From assembly GCA_910576535.1 (NCBI GenBank), contig CAJTKK010000006.1, forward strand, positions 23,246 through 87,245: a stretch of 64,000 nucleotides of DNA, in the 5' to 3' direction. Positions 15,875-24,601 of this stretch are shown here, in pieces. A model generated the notes under the pieces. That model worked only from the letters and a program-made list of their open reading frames with translations, ran no database searches and had not been told where the DNA came from. Origin of the DNA: an uncultured Lachnospiraceae bacterium. Lineage in GTDB: Bacteria > Bacillota > Clostridia > Lachnospirales > Lachnospiraceae. Every line of letters starts with the position of its first letter. The stretch's first letter is position 1. Made by a program: the position numbers and the translations under genes.

Positions 15875-17068
15875 TTATACGGCTTTACCGATGTTCTGGA
15901 TCCCGGCAAATAAGCCTGCCCCAAGGCCGGCTGTCCCTAATGGGCCTAACACACCGGTGATTTTATTAATTATGGAGAGCAGGTCGTTTAACGCATTGAC
16001 TGCCGTGAGAATGGCGCTGGGGGTGGCCACATTGCCGATCGTGTCCGTCCACGTGTTTGCCAGCCGGTTCAGGCTGCCTTCCATGTCCCCGGCATTTTCT
16101 CTGGCCTCTCTGGCGGCGTTCCCCGCCCCCTGGGAATATAAGCCGAGCATGGATTCGTAGGACTCCCAGTTGGACAGTATTGCGGACAGGGCATCCGCAT
16201 TATCACCCGCGCCGATGCCGTCAAGGATGCCCGTGCGCCCTGCGCCTCCTTCCGGGAGTTCACGGAAAGCGGAGGACAGCTCCTTCAGCAGCCCGATGGG
16301 CGTTTTCAGCTTTTCGGAGCTGGCTATGGTTTCCGTCATCGAAATGCCAAGGGATCCCAGCGCGTCAGCGGCGGCTCCGTCCCCCGCATCCTGCAGGACG
16401 GTGAAAATGCCGTTTAAGGCAGCCCCGACCTCATGACCGGATTTCTTTGTGTTGGATGAGGCAACGGCGATTAGCGCTGACAACTCGTCGATGCTGATCC
16501 CGCACCGGGCGGCGGTGAAGGCAGCTTCTGACGTGGCGGCGGCCATATCCTGCAGGCTCACGGAGGCGCGGCCTGCGACATAGCTCTGGGAGTCCAGCAT
16601 CCGGGTGAGTTCCCCCACGCTGCCCCCCAGGCGGTAAGCTCTGTCCGCAGCCGTCAGGTAGTCTTCGGCGGCGTTGGGAGCCATGCCGCCGGCAGCCTGA
16701 GCCAGCAGGGACAGTTCGGCCATCCCTTCCGCATTGTCAAAGCCGGCCCGGAGCATCTCCTGCACGCTGGCCAGGTAACTGGCGGCGGACATGCCGTATT
16801 TGGACGCCATGTCAAAGGCATGGTCTCCCAGGTCTTCCAGTTGCTGACCGGTAAGGGCGGAGGTTCTGCCGATCTCCGTAAGGGCGCTGTCAATTTCTAT
16901 CAGTTCCGATATGGCTTCCTTTGCTTCCGATATGCCAAAGGTAACGGCGGAGCTTAAGGAGAACCACTTTGTGAAGGCCTGCGAGGCTCCATCTATCTGG
17001 GTCTTGAAAAGGGCGGCGAGCTTGCTCATGCCCTCTTCTGCCTGCGGCAGTTTGAAAGAATCATCCAT
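15875..17068 (-). CDS. phage tail tape-measure protein, N-terminal TP901-type core
   Basis: This 397-residue protein has the features of the TP901/TIGR01760 tape-measure core: ALTEIGRTSALTGQQLEDLG near residue 65, ASYLASVQEMLRAGF near 105, and SGHEVGAALNGIFTVLQDAG near 215. The C-terminus is hydrophobic, with GPLGTAGLGAGLFAGIQNIG. In intact phages this core continues directly into a long coiled-coil region. Here it stops at a TAA six nucleotides after GKAV, facing a non-coding, transposon-scarred 1 kb, so it is probably cut off from its C-terminal half. The ATG at 17068 has AGGAGGTATC upstream. The gene follows the lysis genes in the minus-strand operon, an unusual position. Confidence 0.85.
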   Translation of the reverse strand: MDDSFKLPQAEEGMSKLAALFKTQIDGASQAFTKWFSLSSAVTFGISEAKEAISELIEIDSALTEIGRTSALTGQQLEDLGDHAFDMASKYGMSAASYLASVQEMLRAGFDNAEGMAELSLLAQAAGGMAPNAAEDYLTAADRAYRLGGSVGELTRMLDSQSYVAGRASVSLQDMAAATSEAAFTAARCGISIDELSALIAVASSNTKKSGHEVGAALNGIFTVLQDAGDGAAADALGSLGISMTETIASSEKLKTPIGLLKELSSAFRELPEGGAGRTGILDGIGAGDNADALSAILSNWESYESMLGLYSQGAGNAAREARENAGDMEGSLNRLANTWTDTIGNVATPSAILTAVNALNDLLSIINKITGVLGPLGTAGLGAGLFAGIQNIGKAV

Positions 17069-17110
17069 ATTGAGATACCTCCTGTTCTTGTCATCCGTGT
17101 ACAGAAACGC

Positions 17111-17329
17111 TTAACGGTTTTCCGCTGCGTTTTCTTTGTGGATCGTCTCTGCTAATTGGGCGATAAATTCTTTGCGGAGCTGGTCTGCGGGGACATCCTT
17201 GAAAGCAGCGTACATTTCTTGCAGCAGCCTTGCTATGTCTTTCCGGCTGCCGGCGAAGGCTGCGATGGCTCCATAAACCATTGCTTTAACTTTCCATTCA
17301 TTTTTCTTCATTTTTAAGTATGTGATCAT
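17111..17329 (-). CDS. small helical phage protein
   Basis: This 72-residue basic protein starts MITYLKMKKNEWKVKA and contains KDIARLLQEMYAAFKDVPAD. It is predicted all-helical, with a short Ala-rich stretch. GGGAATGG lies before the ATG. It sits between a branched hairpin and the tape-measure core, 42 nt before the latter, where phages often encode tail chaperones or tape-measure partners. No family recognised. Confidence 0.55.
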   Translation of the reverse strand: MITYLKMKKNEWKVKAMVYGAIAAFAGSRKDIARLLQEMYAAFKDVPADQLRKEFIAQLAETIHKENAAENR

Positions 17330-17351
17330 ATTCCATTCCCTTTCTATAAAG

Positions 17352-17402
17352 GCCCGGGGTCAGGAACCCCGCCCGGCAATCTGCCGGGCAGGCCTTTCCG
17401 CC
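17352..17402 (-). terminator. branched (three-way) hairpin, likely terminator or processing site
   Basis: On the minus strand AAAGGCC pairs with GGCCTTT. Inside lie two perfect GC-rich hairpins, GCCCGGCAGATTGCCGGGC and CGGGGTTCCTGACCCCG. The closing arm ends in TTTAT. The branched shape is unusual for a plain terminator. It separates the lysis genes from the two last genes of the operon. Confidence 0.6.
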
Positions 17403-17435
17403 CCCAAAACCTTATCGTTCATAAATTCCGGCGTG

Positions 17436-17906
17436 TCATGATTCCCTGGTGACAAGTTTTGTTTCAACCGGGATGACGCGGAGATGGTCTTTGATATAAC
17501 TGTATTTTATATCCCTCCTGTGGTTTCCGTTCAGATGCTTATATGCGGAAAAGATGTCGTCAAATTCATCCACTTCGGGTTCCGGGATCCCGTTAAGGGA
17601 AATATATTCCCTGTATCTTTTGTCGATTTCCGCCCCGAGCAGTTCTTTGTTCCCCCGCATCAGGGCTTTGATGGACTCTTCCATATCGCGGATATGGTTT
17701 TCCTGCAGTGCGGCAAGGTTCTGTGAGGTCCGGACAAGCAGATCGTGTTCTTCCCGCCGCCGCCTCATCCACTTTGTTTCAAGCCCGAATTTGCCGGCGG
17801 TCCATTCAAGTAAAGAAACAATGGCTCTGGCGCCGGCAAGGGCGGCGAAGACGGATAGGAAGGCATATGGGAAATCAATATTAAGCAGTTCCTTTACTGC
17901 ATCCAT
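17436..17906 (-). CDS. membrane-anchored coiled-coil phage protein
   Basis: This protein has 156 residues. Residues about 12-35 (FPYAFLSVFAALAGARAIVSLL) form one membrane segment. A charged helical region follows (residues 48-95), then a more polar C-terminus with PEPEVDEFDDIFSAYKHLNG. Phage proteins with one N-terminal membrane helix and a coiled coil next to endolysin genes often help lysis (holin-like or spanin-like). It begins 18 nt after the endolysin stop, with AGGAAAGGCGGGG as ribosome binding site, so the two are probably co-transcribed. Family not recognised. Confidence 0.6.
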   Translation of the reverse strand: MDAVKELLNIDFPYAFLSVFAALAGARAIVSLLEWTAGKFGLETKWMRRRREEHDLLVRTSQNLAALQENHIRDMEESIKALMRGNKELLGAEIDKRYREYISLNGIPEPEVDEFDDIFSAYKHLNGNHRRDIKYSYIKDHLRVIPVETKLVTRES

Positions 17907-17924
17907 TCATAGCCCCGCCTTTCC

Positions 17925-19160
17925 TTATAGAATCTGTATATATTTGCCGGATACATATCCAACGGCATTGTCTTTTGTTTTCACCTGATGCCATCCATGG
18001 CTGACAGGCCCCAGGAGGCAGACTTCGTCGCCGGCATTCAGTACGGAAACAATATTTCCCGTTTCCACTTTGGGGGCTTTGCGCATATTCAACTTTGCGC
18101 AGTTGCATACTTTTCCCTTGCCGGCATATTCTTCCTGGATATTCCCGTTTACAATGCCGCTGTGGTTTCCTGCCACATGGATTTCCCACATATATTTTAC
18201 CTGCCTGGAGAAGAGGGTCCATGTGTTTTTCGTCCTGTCTGCTTGAGTGGAAGCAGGGTCGTTGATAGATACATACCCGTTTTCATATTGGTACAGCAGG
18301 ATGAAGTGTCCGGAATTTGTCCAGTTTCCTTTCCCCATGCAGGCTATGACCCAGTTCCCTTTTTTCAGGGCGCTGAGGGCTTCTGCATGGGCAGGGGAAG
18401 AAGAACTGCCGTATAAATTAGATTGGTTTAACATTCTGCATGGAATGCCGTAAACGGAGAATTGGGGGAGGAAATAGGAGTAATAGGTACCTTGGTTCAG
18501 AGCCTTGTACCCATGATCCATAGACCATTGCGCTGTTGTAACTGGGGTTACATTTTTATCTTTTAAGGCGGCAATTACCATTGCGGCAACGGTAACGCCG
18601 CACCCGGAACTCCCGATGGTTTTCTTTTCCCCCTTGGCAGAGTAATTATGGTTTTTCCATCGGGGGTCTGTCTGCAAATAGCTGACTGGCCTGCTGACGG
18701 GGGCAGAGGTGGAAGATGGGGGAGCAGGGGAGGGGCATTTGTCAAATAATTCCTTTTCCGCCGTACGCCTTCTGATAAGCCCGTTCAGCGTTTTTCCGCC
18801 GGCCTTGTTATATGCGGTGATTTTTGAGCTGATTTCCGGTACGGTGCGGATGCCGTTATTCAAAAGCATGTCCAGATTGCCGGCTCCGCAGTTGAAGGTA
18901 AAGCTGACAAGGGCATCGAACTGGTTCTGGTTCCATTGGTACTTCGGAAAATAACGGTTCACCGCTTTCTCAGCGGCTGCGCAGTCTGATTTCAGATATG
19001 CGTCAGCCTGGCTTTGGGTGATTGTCTGCCCTTTGGCAACGCCTGACGTATGCCCATACCCGATGGTCCATATGCCGATGCTGTCCTGGTAGGCTGTTAA
19101 TCTGCATCCTTCAAATTTTTTAATCAGGGAGAGTCCCTGATTGCTGACTGATAGACCCAT
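17925..19160 (-). CDS. three-domain endolysin: GH24 lysozyme, C39-like peptidase, SH3
   Basis: This 411-residue protein has three domains. Residues about 8-140 are a T4-type GH24 lysozyme with the catalytic spacing E-x8-D-x5-T (FEGCRLTAYQDSIGIWTIGY). Residues about 165-330 are a C39-like cysteine peptidase, with Cys in GSSGCGVTVAAM, His in NSGHFILL and Asp in SINDPAS. Residues about 345-410 are a bacterial SH3 domain (LNMRKAP...GYVSGKYIQIL) for wall binding. A Pro/Ser/Ala linker joins the first two. There is no signal peptide, so export probably needs the adjacent holin. The ATG has AGGAGGCGG 5-13 nt upstream. A double-enzyme lysin of this kind is usual for prophages of gut Clostridia. Confidence 0.9.
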   Translation of the reverse strand: MGLSVSNQGLSLIKKFEGCRLTAYQDSIGIWTIGYGHTSGVAKGQTITQSQADAYLKSDCAAAEKAVNRYFPKYQWNQNQFDALVSFTFNCGAGNLDMLLNNGIRTVPEISSKITAYNKAGGKTLNGLIRRRTAEKELFDKCPSPAPPSSTSAPVSRPVSYLQTDPRWKNHNYSAKGEKKTIGSSGCGVTVAAMVIAALKDKNVTPVTTAQWSMDHGYKALNQGTYYSYFLPQFSVYGIPCRMLNQSNLYGSSSSPAHAEALSALKKGNWVIACMGKGNWTNSGHFILLYQYENGYVSINDPASTQADRTKNTWTLFSRQVKYMWEIHVAGNHSGIVNGNIQEEYAGKGKVCNCAKLNMRKAPKVETGNIVSVLNAGDEVCLLGPVSHGWHQVKTKDNAVGYVSGKYIQIL

Positions 19161-19172
19161 AAAACCGCCTCC

Positions 19173-19577
19173 TTACTGCTTTTTGGCTGCATTTACGGAG
19201 GATTCAATTTTAAGTTTCAGCCATTTGTCAAAGGAACCGTATAATTGTCCGATTGCTTTCTTCGCTTCACTGGAAATCATACCCATCGCTTTTGCATAGG
19301 CCTTGTTAAATGCTTCTTCCTGTGCCGCTTGATCGAACCGGCCGCTTGATTTCAAAGAATCGACATACACCTGATTGACGTAAAGGACTGCGTCCATGAC
19401 ATCGGATAATGCTCCTTCAATGATGCCGCTTAAGTCTTCGTTTCTGACAGCGCTGGCAATCATATTGCTTTCTTTGATTTTTGCTTTCATAACTTCAACC
19501 GCATATTTAGCGGCTACGGGTACAATCACCGTCAAAAGAACATACAGAATATAATGGAGTAGTTCTCTGAATTCCAT
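19173..19577 (-). CDS. phage holin, LLH family
   Basis: This protein has 134 residues from the ATG at 19577, chosen because AAAGGAG lies 6 nt upstream; the frame extends to 19595. One N-terminal membrane helix (LLHYILYVLLTVIVPVAAKYAV) is followed by a long amphipathic, charged region. This is the layout of the LLH holin family (Lactobacillus phage LL-H). It lies 12 nt before the endolysin and should open the membrane for it. Confidence 0.8.
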   Translation of the reverse strand: MEFRELLHYILYVLLTVIVPVAAKYAVEVMKAKIKESNMIASAVRNEDLSGIIEGALSDVMDAVLYVNQVYVDSLKSSGRFDQAAQEEAFNKAYAKAMGMISSEAKKAIGQLYGSFDKWLKLKIESSVNAAKKQ

Positions 19578-19649
19578 ATTTTTCTCCTTTCCCAACGCTT
19601 TTTTGTTTATGGATAGCGGGAGGGCATTGGCTGCCCTCCCTGAAAATGG

Positions 19650-20381
19650 CTATTCCTCGATCAGAACCAGGTCAAGGATATTGTCGTCGCCGTCTGCCAT
19701 CAGGTCACAGGTGATAGTGACTGTCCCGGGGTCACCGTTATTGGAAAAGCTGAGTGACATGCTGCCCTGCGGCGCTGCTTTGTAAGCAACCAGGCGGTAA
19801 GGCAGGAGTTCGTCATTTTCAGTTTTCATGACAGTATCGCCATAGACGGTAAAGTTTTTCGGGAAGCTGGTGGACTTAATATTGATCCTCTGGACTTTGT
19901 CAGTCACTTCCTTCATATAATAAACAATCACTTTGTCCCCTCCTGTAAGGGCAGTGGCGAGCGTAACTGTTTTGCCGGCTGCTGTGCATGGCAGCTCTGT
20001 CCCGCAGTCATCGCCTGCGGCATAGACAGCTATGCTCCCGGCTACGGGTTCGTCAGGCAGGGTGATTTCCGTCCCGGCGTTGTCCAGGACAGCTTCCATG
20101 CGTGTAACGAATTTTGCGGACTTGCTGATTTCGCCGCCAGTAATGAGCTGCCATAGCTTGACGGTCTGGATCTGGGTCTCAATGGTAAGCGTGCCGCCTC
20201 TTTCCCCGGCGAACTGGACACGTTTCGGATGTCCTTTGCCCCCATGGGCGAATACGGATTCCCCGGTAAGCTCCGTAGTGGACACGTTGGCAAAGTCCAG
20301 GTTTAAAAAGGGTTTTTTGGTTGCGTAGTCCACGAAGATCAAATCGCAGACTTCTCTGTTGGCCATGTTTTGGTTCATCAT
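19650..20381 (-). CDS. phage structural protein, tail tube-like
   Basis: This 243-residue protein is Thr/Gly/Asp-rich and beta-rich, without membrane segments. Near the start it has SVFAHGGKGHPKRVQFAGER, then TLTIETQIQTVKLWQLITGG. Towards the end come KNFTVYGDTVMKTENDELLPY and TVTITCDLMADGDDN. The alternation of T-x-T strands with a closing 'tVTIT.DLmad.d' is typical of tail tube or major tail proteins in Clostridial prophages. AGGAGG lies 9 nt before the ATG at 20381. A terminator precedes it, so it may have its own promoter. The strand-rich, abundant-protein character supports a structural role; the exact family is not certain. Confidence 0.65.
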   Translation of the reverse strand: MMNQNMANREVCDLIFVDYATKKPFLNLDFANVSTTELTGESVFAHGGKGHPKRVQFAGERGGTLTIETQIQTVKLWQLITGGEISKSAKFVTRMEAVLDNAGTEITLPDEPVAGSIAVYAAGDDCGTELPCTAAGKTVTLATALTGGDKVIVYYMKEVTDKVQRINIKSTSFPKNFTVYGDTVMKTENDELLPYRLVAYKAAPQGSMSLSFSNNGDPGTVTITCDLMADGDDNILDLVLIEE

Positions 20382-20412
20382 AATATAGTTCCTCCTTGTT
20401 TTTTGATATAAT

Positions 20413-20437
20413 AAAAAGGCCGTATCAAAACGGCCTT
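20413..20437 (-). terminator. terminator between the two tail-like genes
   Basis: On the minus strand AAGGCCGT pairs with ACGGCCTT and a T-run follows. It overlaps the stop of the 20436-21194 gene. Confidence 0.85.
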
Positions 20438-21194
20438 AATTATTATCATTTGTTCTTTTAAACCATGCGGCTGCGTCAAAGCTGTTTTCTTTGTTACCCC
20501 ACGCAGCCACGCTCATGGATTGGATATCATAGATATTGTTGTGCAGCAGCCTTGAAAAACAGTCCCAGAGCTGGAAGATAGTCAAGTCCGGGACATTGAG
20601 TATATTAAGGGACTGGCTTCTGTTCGCGACGGCGGACATGATGTTCCCCAGCTCCATATTTTTGTCCGTTTCCGGCTGCCTGTTTTTTTCCGCCCGCCCT
20701 TTCCGGAGTTTTTTCATGATCTCCAGCGTTTTTTTGTTTTTGACTGCCGATAAATCTTCTTCCCGGGCCGGTTTGATACAGTTGCGCTGGAAAATCAAGT
20801 CACATACATAAGGGTAGTTTTTTTCTGTAATGATCCCGGCTGCCTGATTGCTGCTTTTGGCTATAAACCCGTTGCAGTCAGGGGAATACAGGATATCTTC
20901 TTTTATAAAAAAATTGAGGATGTCCTGCAGCAGCAGGCAGGATTGCTGATTCCCGGACAGCAACTGAAAAATATTTATTCCCGGGTTTTCGTCACCGGAT
21001 AACAGCTTTTCTTTTTCAGGGTAATCAATCAGTGACAGGTAAGTTTTGGGATCCATCAGCAGCATGGTAAGGTAGTACTGGTATTTATTATAGCCGAGCC
21101 GGGATATATCCCTCAGCGTTGGCGACAGGATCCCGCCTATGCCCTGCACATAGACAGGATCAGGCGATAACAGTTCAAAGTAACTTAATTTCAA
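20436..21194 (-). CDS. phage protein, possible tail assembly protein
   Basis: This 252-residue soluble protein starts at a TTG (21194) with GGAAGGGGG upstream. It begins MKLSYFELLSPDPVYVQGIG and has a basic stretch around residue 165 (KKTLEIMKKLRKGRAEKNR). The opening resembles proteins encoded just upstream of tail tube genes in some Clostridial phages, but I cannot name the family. Its place, translated just before the tube-like gene, suggests tail assembly. Confidence 0.55.
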   Translation of the reverse strand: MKLSYFELLSPDPVYVQGIGGILSPTLRDISRLGYNKYQYYLTMLLMDPKTYLSLIDYPEKEKLLSGDENPGINIFQLLSGNQQSCLLLQDILNFFIKEDILYSPDCNGFIAKSSNQAAGIITEKNYPYVCDLIFQRNCIKPAREEDLSAVKNKKTLEIMKKLRKGRAEKNRQPETDKNMELGNIMSAVANRSQSLNILNVPDLTIFQLWDCFSRLLHNNIYDIQSMSVAAWGNKENSFDAAAWFKRTNDNN

Positions 21195-21300
21195 AGCAGC
21201 GCCCCCTTCCTATTTTTTGCCATGGTATATCATTAAAAGAAAACCTGTTTTTTTTGAAAACAGTGGCTGAAACGCAGGAAATATGGGATAAGGCGTCATG

Positions 21301-22080
21301 TTAAGAAACTTCACATCTTTTCGTTTCCCTTAATTTCTTCATGCTTTCCCGCTGCCATTCCAATTGTTTTTCTTTGACGCATTTTTTGCAGTATTGGTTG
21401 TTTGTCCCGGTAACTTTTATGCTTTTCCCGCATATTACGCATTGCCTGTACCCTTTTTTAAAGTTTCCGATATACTGGTTTCCGATATTGCGGAATTCCT
21501 TAATCTTGTAAATGATTTCCCCGGAACTGTCCAGGCTGATTTTGATATTTAGGTTATCCACCATTTTGCTAAAAGAAATATATCCGTTCAGGTAGAAGCT
21601 ATGCAGTAACTTATTCCGCTCCCTGGAAGTGGCAGTGACATTTGCAAGCTTAAAAATTTCCGCTATGCCTTTGGAATCCTTTTTATTGACCCACCCATCG
21701 CATTCCATGTATCTGGCAACTGCAAAAAGGGTAAACATGATTTTTTTGCTTTTGTCATTTGGCAGTGAATGGATAAAATTCAATTCGTTTTCATATATAG
21801 GTATGTAATTCCTCTCTTTCAGACGGATGGGGATTGTCCTTTCAAATAATGCTTGGCAGACGCTTACGGTTTTATGATGATATTTATATTCCTGGTAATG
21901 ATCCAATTGGAATTCCAGGATCTTTTCTTTAACGATATTGGATAATGTTTCAGCGTCTGATGCATCAGAATAGTAATATTTTGCAATAAGGGTAATAAAA
22001 TACCCCATAGGCAAATCGGCAGGCTTTGTTTTTGAGGCTAAAATATTGCGTATATAATCTTTTTCATTTAGTATGTACAA
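21301..22080 (-). CDS. phage protein with C-terminal zinc finger
   Basis: This 259-residue mainly helical protein ends with a four-cysteine zinc finger (CVICGKSIKVTGTNNQYCKKC, residues about 222-242) and a basic tail. Proteins of this shape occur in replication or regulation modules of Clostridial phages, but I do not recognise the N-terminal 200 residues. The gene overlaps the end of the polymerase-like gene by 17 nt, which implies translational coupling and a possible partnership with it. Confidence 0.6.
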   Translation of the reverse strand: MYILNEKDYIRNILASKTKPADLPMGYFITLIAKYYYSDASDAETLSNIVKEKILEFQLDHYQEYKYHHKTVSVCQALFERTIPIRLKERNYIPIYENELNFIHSLPNDKSKKIMFTLFAVARYMECDGWVNKKDSKGIAEIFKLANVTATSRERNKLLHSFYLNGYISFSKMVDNLNIKISLDSSGEIIYKIKEFRNIGNQYIGNFKKGYRQCVICGKSIKVTGTNNQYCKKCVKEKQLEWQRESMKKLRETKRCEVS

Positions 22081-24595
22081 GTTCTATTTCCTCCAATCTT
22101 TTTATCATGTCTTCCCCGGCTGTGTCCCAGAGGAACTGTCTATTCCCGTTATGCAGATACGTAATATCCAAAATAATATTCAGGCGTTCTTCCTTATTCG
22201 GGCATATTTTTTTGGCTTCCAGGCTGAATTTCTTATATAAAAAATATCTGTTCCGGTTGGAATCGTCTTTCGTAAGATGCGTTGAGGTTTTGTATTCCCT
22301 GATACATTCACAATAGTATTGTTCTAATTCCTCAAGCGCCTGCCTGTGTTCTTTTGTGCAGCGCCTTTTGGTTTTCAGGACATGATAATCAAAGCAGGAG
22401 TTCTTATGTAATTGTAACCGGTATCCGTCCAACTGGCTTTCAACGTATCTGCAAATTTGATTCATGGAACAATTCCCCGTGCCGACCGGCATTTTCAATT
22501 CGTACCAAGATAAAAAATCTTTTTGCTCATCAGACAGTTCTTTCCTATTATGATATAAATCCTGAATGGAGCAGTTATATAATGCATAGCACTTATCGTT
22601 GCTTTCTTTTATATATTTTTTGTAGCTGCGTCTGGTTTCTTCATATATATAAATCATAAAATATGGTTTGCGGTATGCGCAGATGGATTGCAGATACTTA
22701 TCATCGGCACAGGCACGTACATTGTACCAGCGGCTGGGCATGGGGGTGGCGACAATCCCTTTGATTTTGTCCAATTCCGCCTGCTGGTAGAGCTGGCCAC
22801 ATCCAATCCTGTATTCCAGTTCTTTATATTCTTTTGAATCCTTTGCAAAATGTGATTGCACTTCTATCATGGAGGTCACATAGTTAGTGATTGTCCCGAC
22901 TTGGTTGCTCATCCCGTTTTTGTTTGTTTTTTTCACCTCGCTTTCTGTAATGGTTTTCTTAGGCGCATGGCGCTGGACACATTCGATAGCCGGAAGGTTC
23001 CGGTAACGTTTTTTTAATATAGGGTTATTGGTGGAGAAGAGAATGTCGCCGTCCCAGTCACAGCCGTTTTCGGCGATGCAAAAGGAATCCCAGGCGTTTA
23101 TAATCATGACTGTGTCCATATATTGATACCAGCGCTGACATTCTTTGGAATGACTGACATGATATTTACGGATGTTGTTATGGCTTGTCATTGGGCTTCT
23201 GAAGATAACCACATCATTCTCTTTCTTATCTATCCAATATTTGGAATAGCATTCGCCTGCTTCCAGCAACCCGGTCACTTTCAGCCCGCAGACAGATTGC
23301 ATGAAAGCAAAAGGGTCCCCGCTGGCGATCTGATAATTGCCTTGTACAAATAGTTTGCCGATTTTTGCGTTATTGATCTTTTTTCTAATAAATTTATGCA
23401 CGGAATCAATCACATAAGGATCGCCGAGCATATATCTGCTGGCATATAATGCGCGCTGCCATGAATTTACCTTTGTATTTTCCGTAATTCCCAGGAATTT
23501 TACAGTGGAAGAGTAATCGCCGCACATGGCGTCTTTCAGATATTGGATGGTTGGCGCGCAAAGTTCTTCTATGTCTTCCTCTGTAAACTCATAGGACTGC
23601 AGATACTGATAGTTCAGTTCCCTCTGGTCTTCTAATATGGGAGGAGATATTTTTGTAACGGAAAAACTATATCCGCATTCCTTATAAGCATTTTCATAAC
23701 TTTGGATATTGTCATAAGCTGACCATAGCTTAAGGGATGATTCTGTTATAATCATTTCACATTTACGGATATCCTGGATATTTCCCCATATATCTTCTAT
23801 AAAATAATTGCCGTCATGAAATTCTTCGACGAACTCGATAATGGGAAATGGATAGAGCATTCCTTTTAGCCATGCATTTCTCAGGCAGACGCCGTTTGGC
23901 ACATAGTCTAACTTTAAAAATTCTGCCACCCGTTTCATGTAGTCAATGGTGCAAAGGTTAAAACCATCGGATACGTTATTTTCCAACGGTTTGTTTAACA
24001 CAGTTTCCATAACAGGCTCGTCAAAGTTTTTCCCGTCGTCTAAAGATATGACATCGGCACAATATTGCGTCAGGCAGTCTTTGACAACTAAGATACCGTC
24101 AGGGATACAAATTGGCTGGGAGGCGGAACAGGTTAATGCTTTATATGCTTCGTATTTTGCAGGGACAAGCGGTATGTTTTTATTTCTTTTGCATTCGCAA
24201 AGTCTGTTTAAACGGTCTATGTATTCCGAGTTGCAAAACAGAAGCGTATTGTTTTTCAGCCCGCCGGTTGTCCCTACAAATCTCCGGTAATTGATCCCGT
24301 TTACCGTGATGCCTTTGCGGGAAGCGGCCCGTCCGAAGTCTGATTTTTTATCTATGACCACTTGCAGGAAAATCTCTGAAAAATCAATTTCCGTTATGTC
24401 TTTTTTCAGGATTTTATTTGCCATGATACGGAATTCCTGCGCCTCAAATAAGGACACTAATTCCTGGAAGGCAAATGCCTCTTTTTTCGTAATCTTTAAA
24501 TCCCAGTTATAATATTTCAGCTTATTGGTTCCTATTTTAAAAATCTCATATTGGGGTACGCTAATGCCGGCCATTTTTTCTCCTTTGTTTTGCAA
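22064..24595 (-). CDS. putative single-chain DPBB RNA polymerase (YonO/QDE-1-like superfamily)
   Basis: This 843-residue protein carries, near residues 510-518, the sequence GCDWDGDILFSTNN. The D-x-D-G-D pattern is the metal-binding catalytic signature of double-psi-beta-barrel RNA polymerases. About 45 residues before it is IFRSPMTSHNNIRKY, resembling the R-x-P...H element that leads into the catalytic barrel. It is much shorter than beta plus beta' and carries everything in one chain, as known for SPbeta phage YonO, crAss-like phage polymerases and eukaryotic RNA-dependent polymerases such as QDE-1. The ATG at 24595 is one option; MAGISVPQYEIF at 24574 follows AAAGGAGAAA and is likelier. 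It heads the phage late operon 6 nt after a small gene, so it may transcribe that operon. The assignment rests on the motif and length; the rest of the protein I could not align. Confidence 0.65.
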   Translation of the reverse strand: MQNKGEKMAGISVPQYEIFKIGTNKLKYYNWDLKITKKEAFAFQELVSLFEAQEFRIMANKILKKDITEIDFSEIFLQVVIDKKSDFGRAASRKGITVNGINYRRFVGTTGGLKNNTLLFCNSEYIDRLNRLCECKRNKNIPLVPAKYEAYKALTCSASQPICIPDGILVVKDCLTQYCADVISLDDGKNFDEPVMETVLNKPLENNVSDGFNLCTIDYMKRVAEFLKLDYVPNGVCLRNAWLKGMLYPFPIIEFVEEFHDGNYFIEDIWGNIQDIRKCEMIITESSLKLWSAYDNIQSYENAYKECGYSFSVTKISPPILEDQRELNYQYLQSYEFTEEDIEELCAPTIQYLKDAMCGDYSSTVKFLGITENTKVNSWQRALYASRYMLGDPYVIDSVHKFIRKKINNAKIGKLFVQGNYQIASGDPFAFMQSVCGLKVTGLLEAGECYSKYWIDKKENDVVIFRSPMTSHNNIRKYHVSHSKECQRWYQYMDTVMIINAWDSFCIAENGCDWDGDILFSTNNPILKKRYRNLPAIECVQRHAPKKTITESEVKKTNKNGMSNQVGTITNYVTSMIEVQSHFAKDSKEYKELEYRIGCGQLYQQAELDKIKGIVATPMPSRWYNVRACADDKYLQSICAYRKPYFMIYIYEETRRSYKKYIKESNDKCYALYNCSIQDLYHNRKELSDEQKDFLSWYELKMPVGTGNCSMNQICRYVESQLDGYRLQLHKNSCFDYHVLKTKRRCTKEHRQALEELEQYYCECIREYKTSTHLTKDDSNRNRYFLYKKFSLEAKKICPNKEERLNIILDITYLHNGNRQFLWDTAGEDMIKRLEEIELVHTK

Positions 24596-24601
24596 AATAT
24601 T

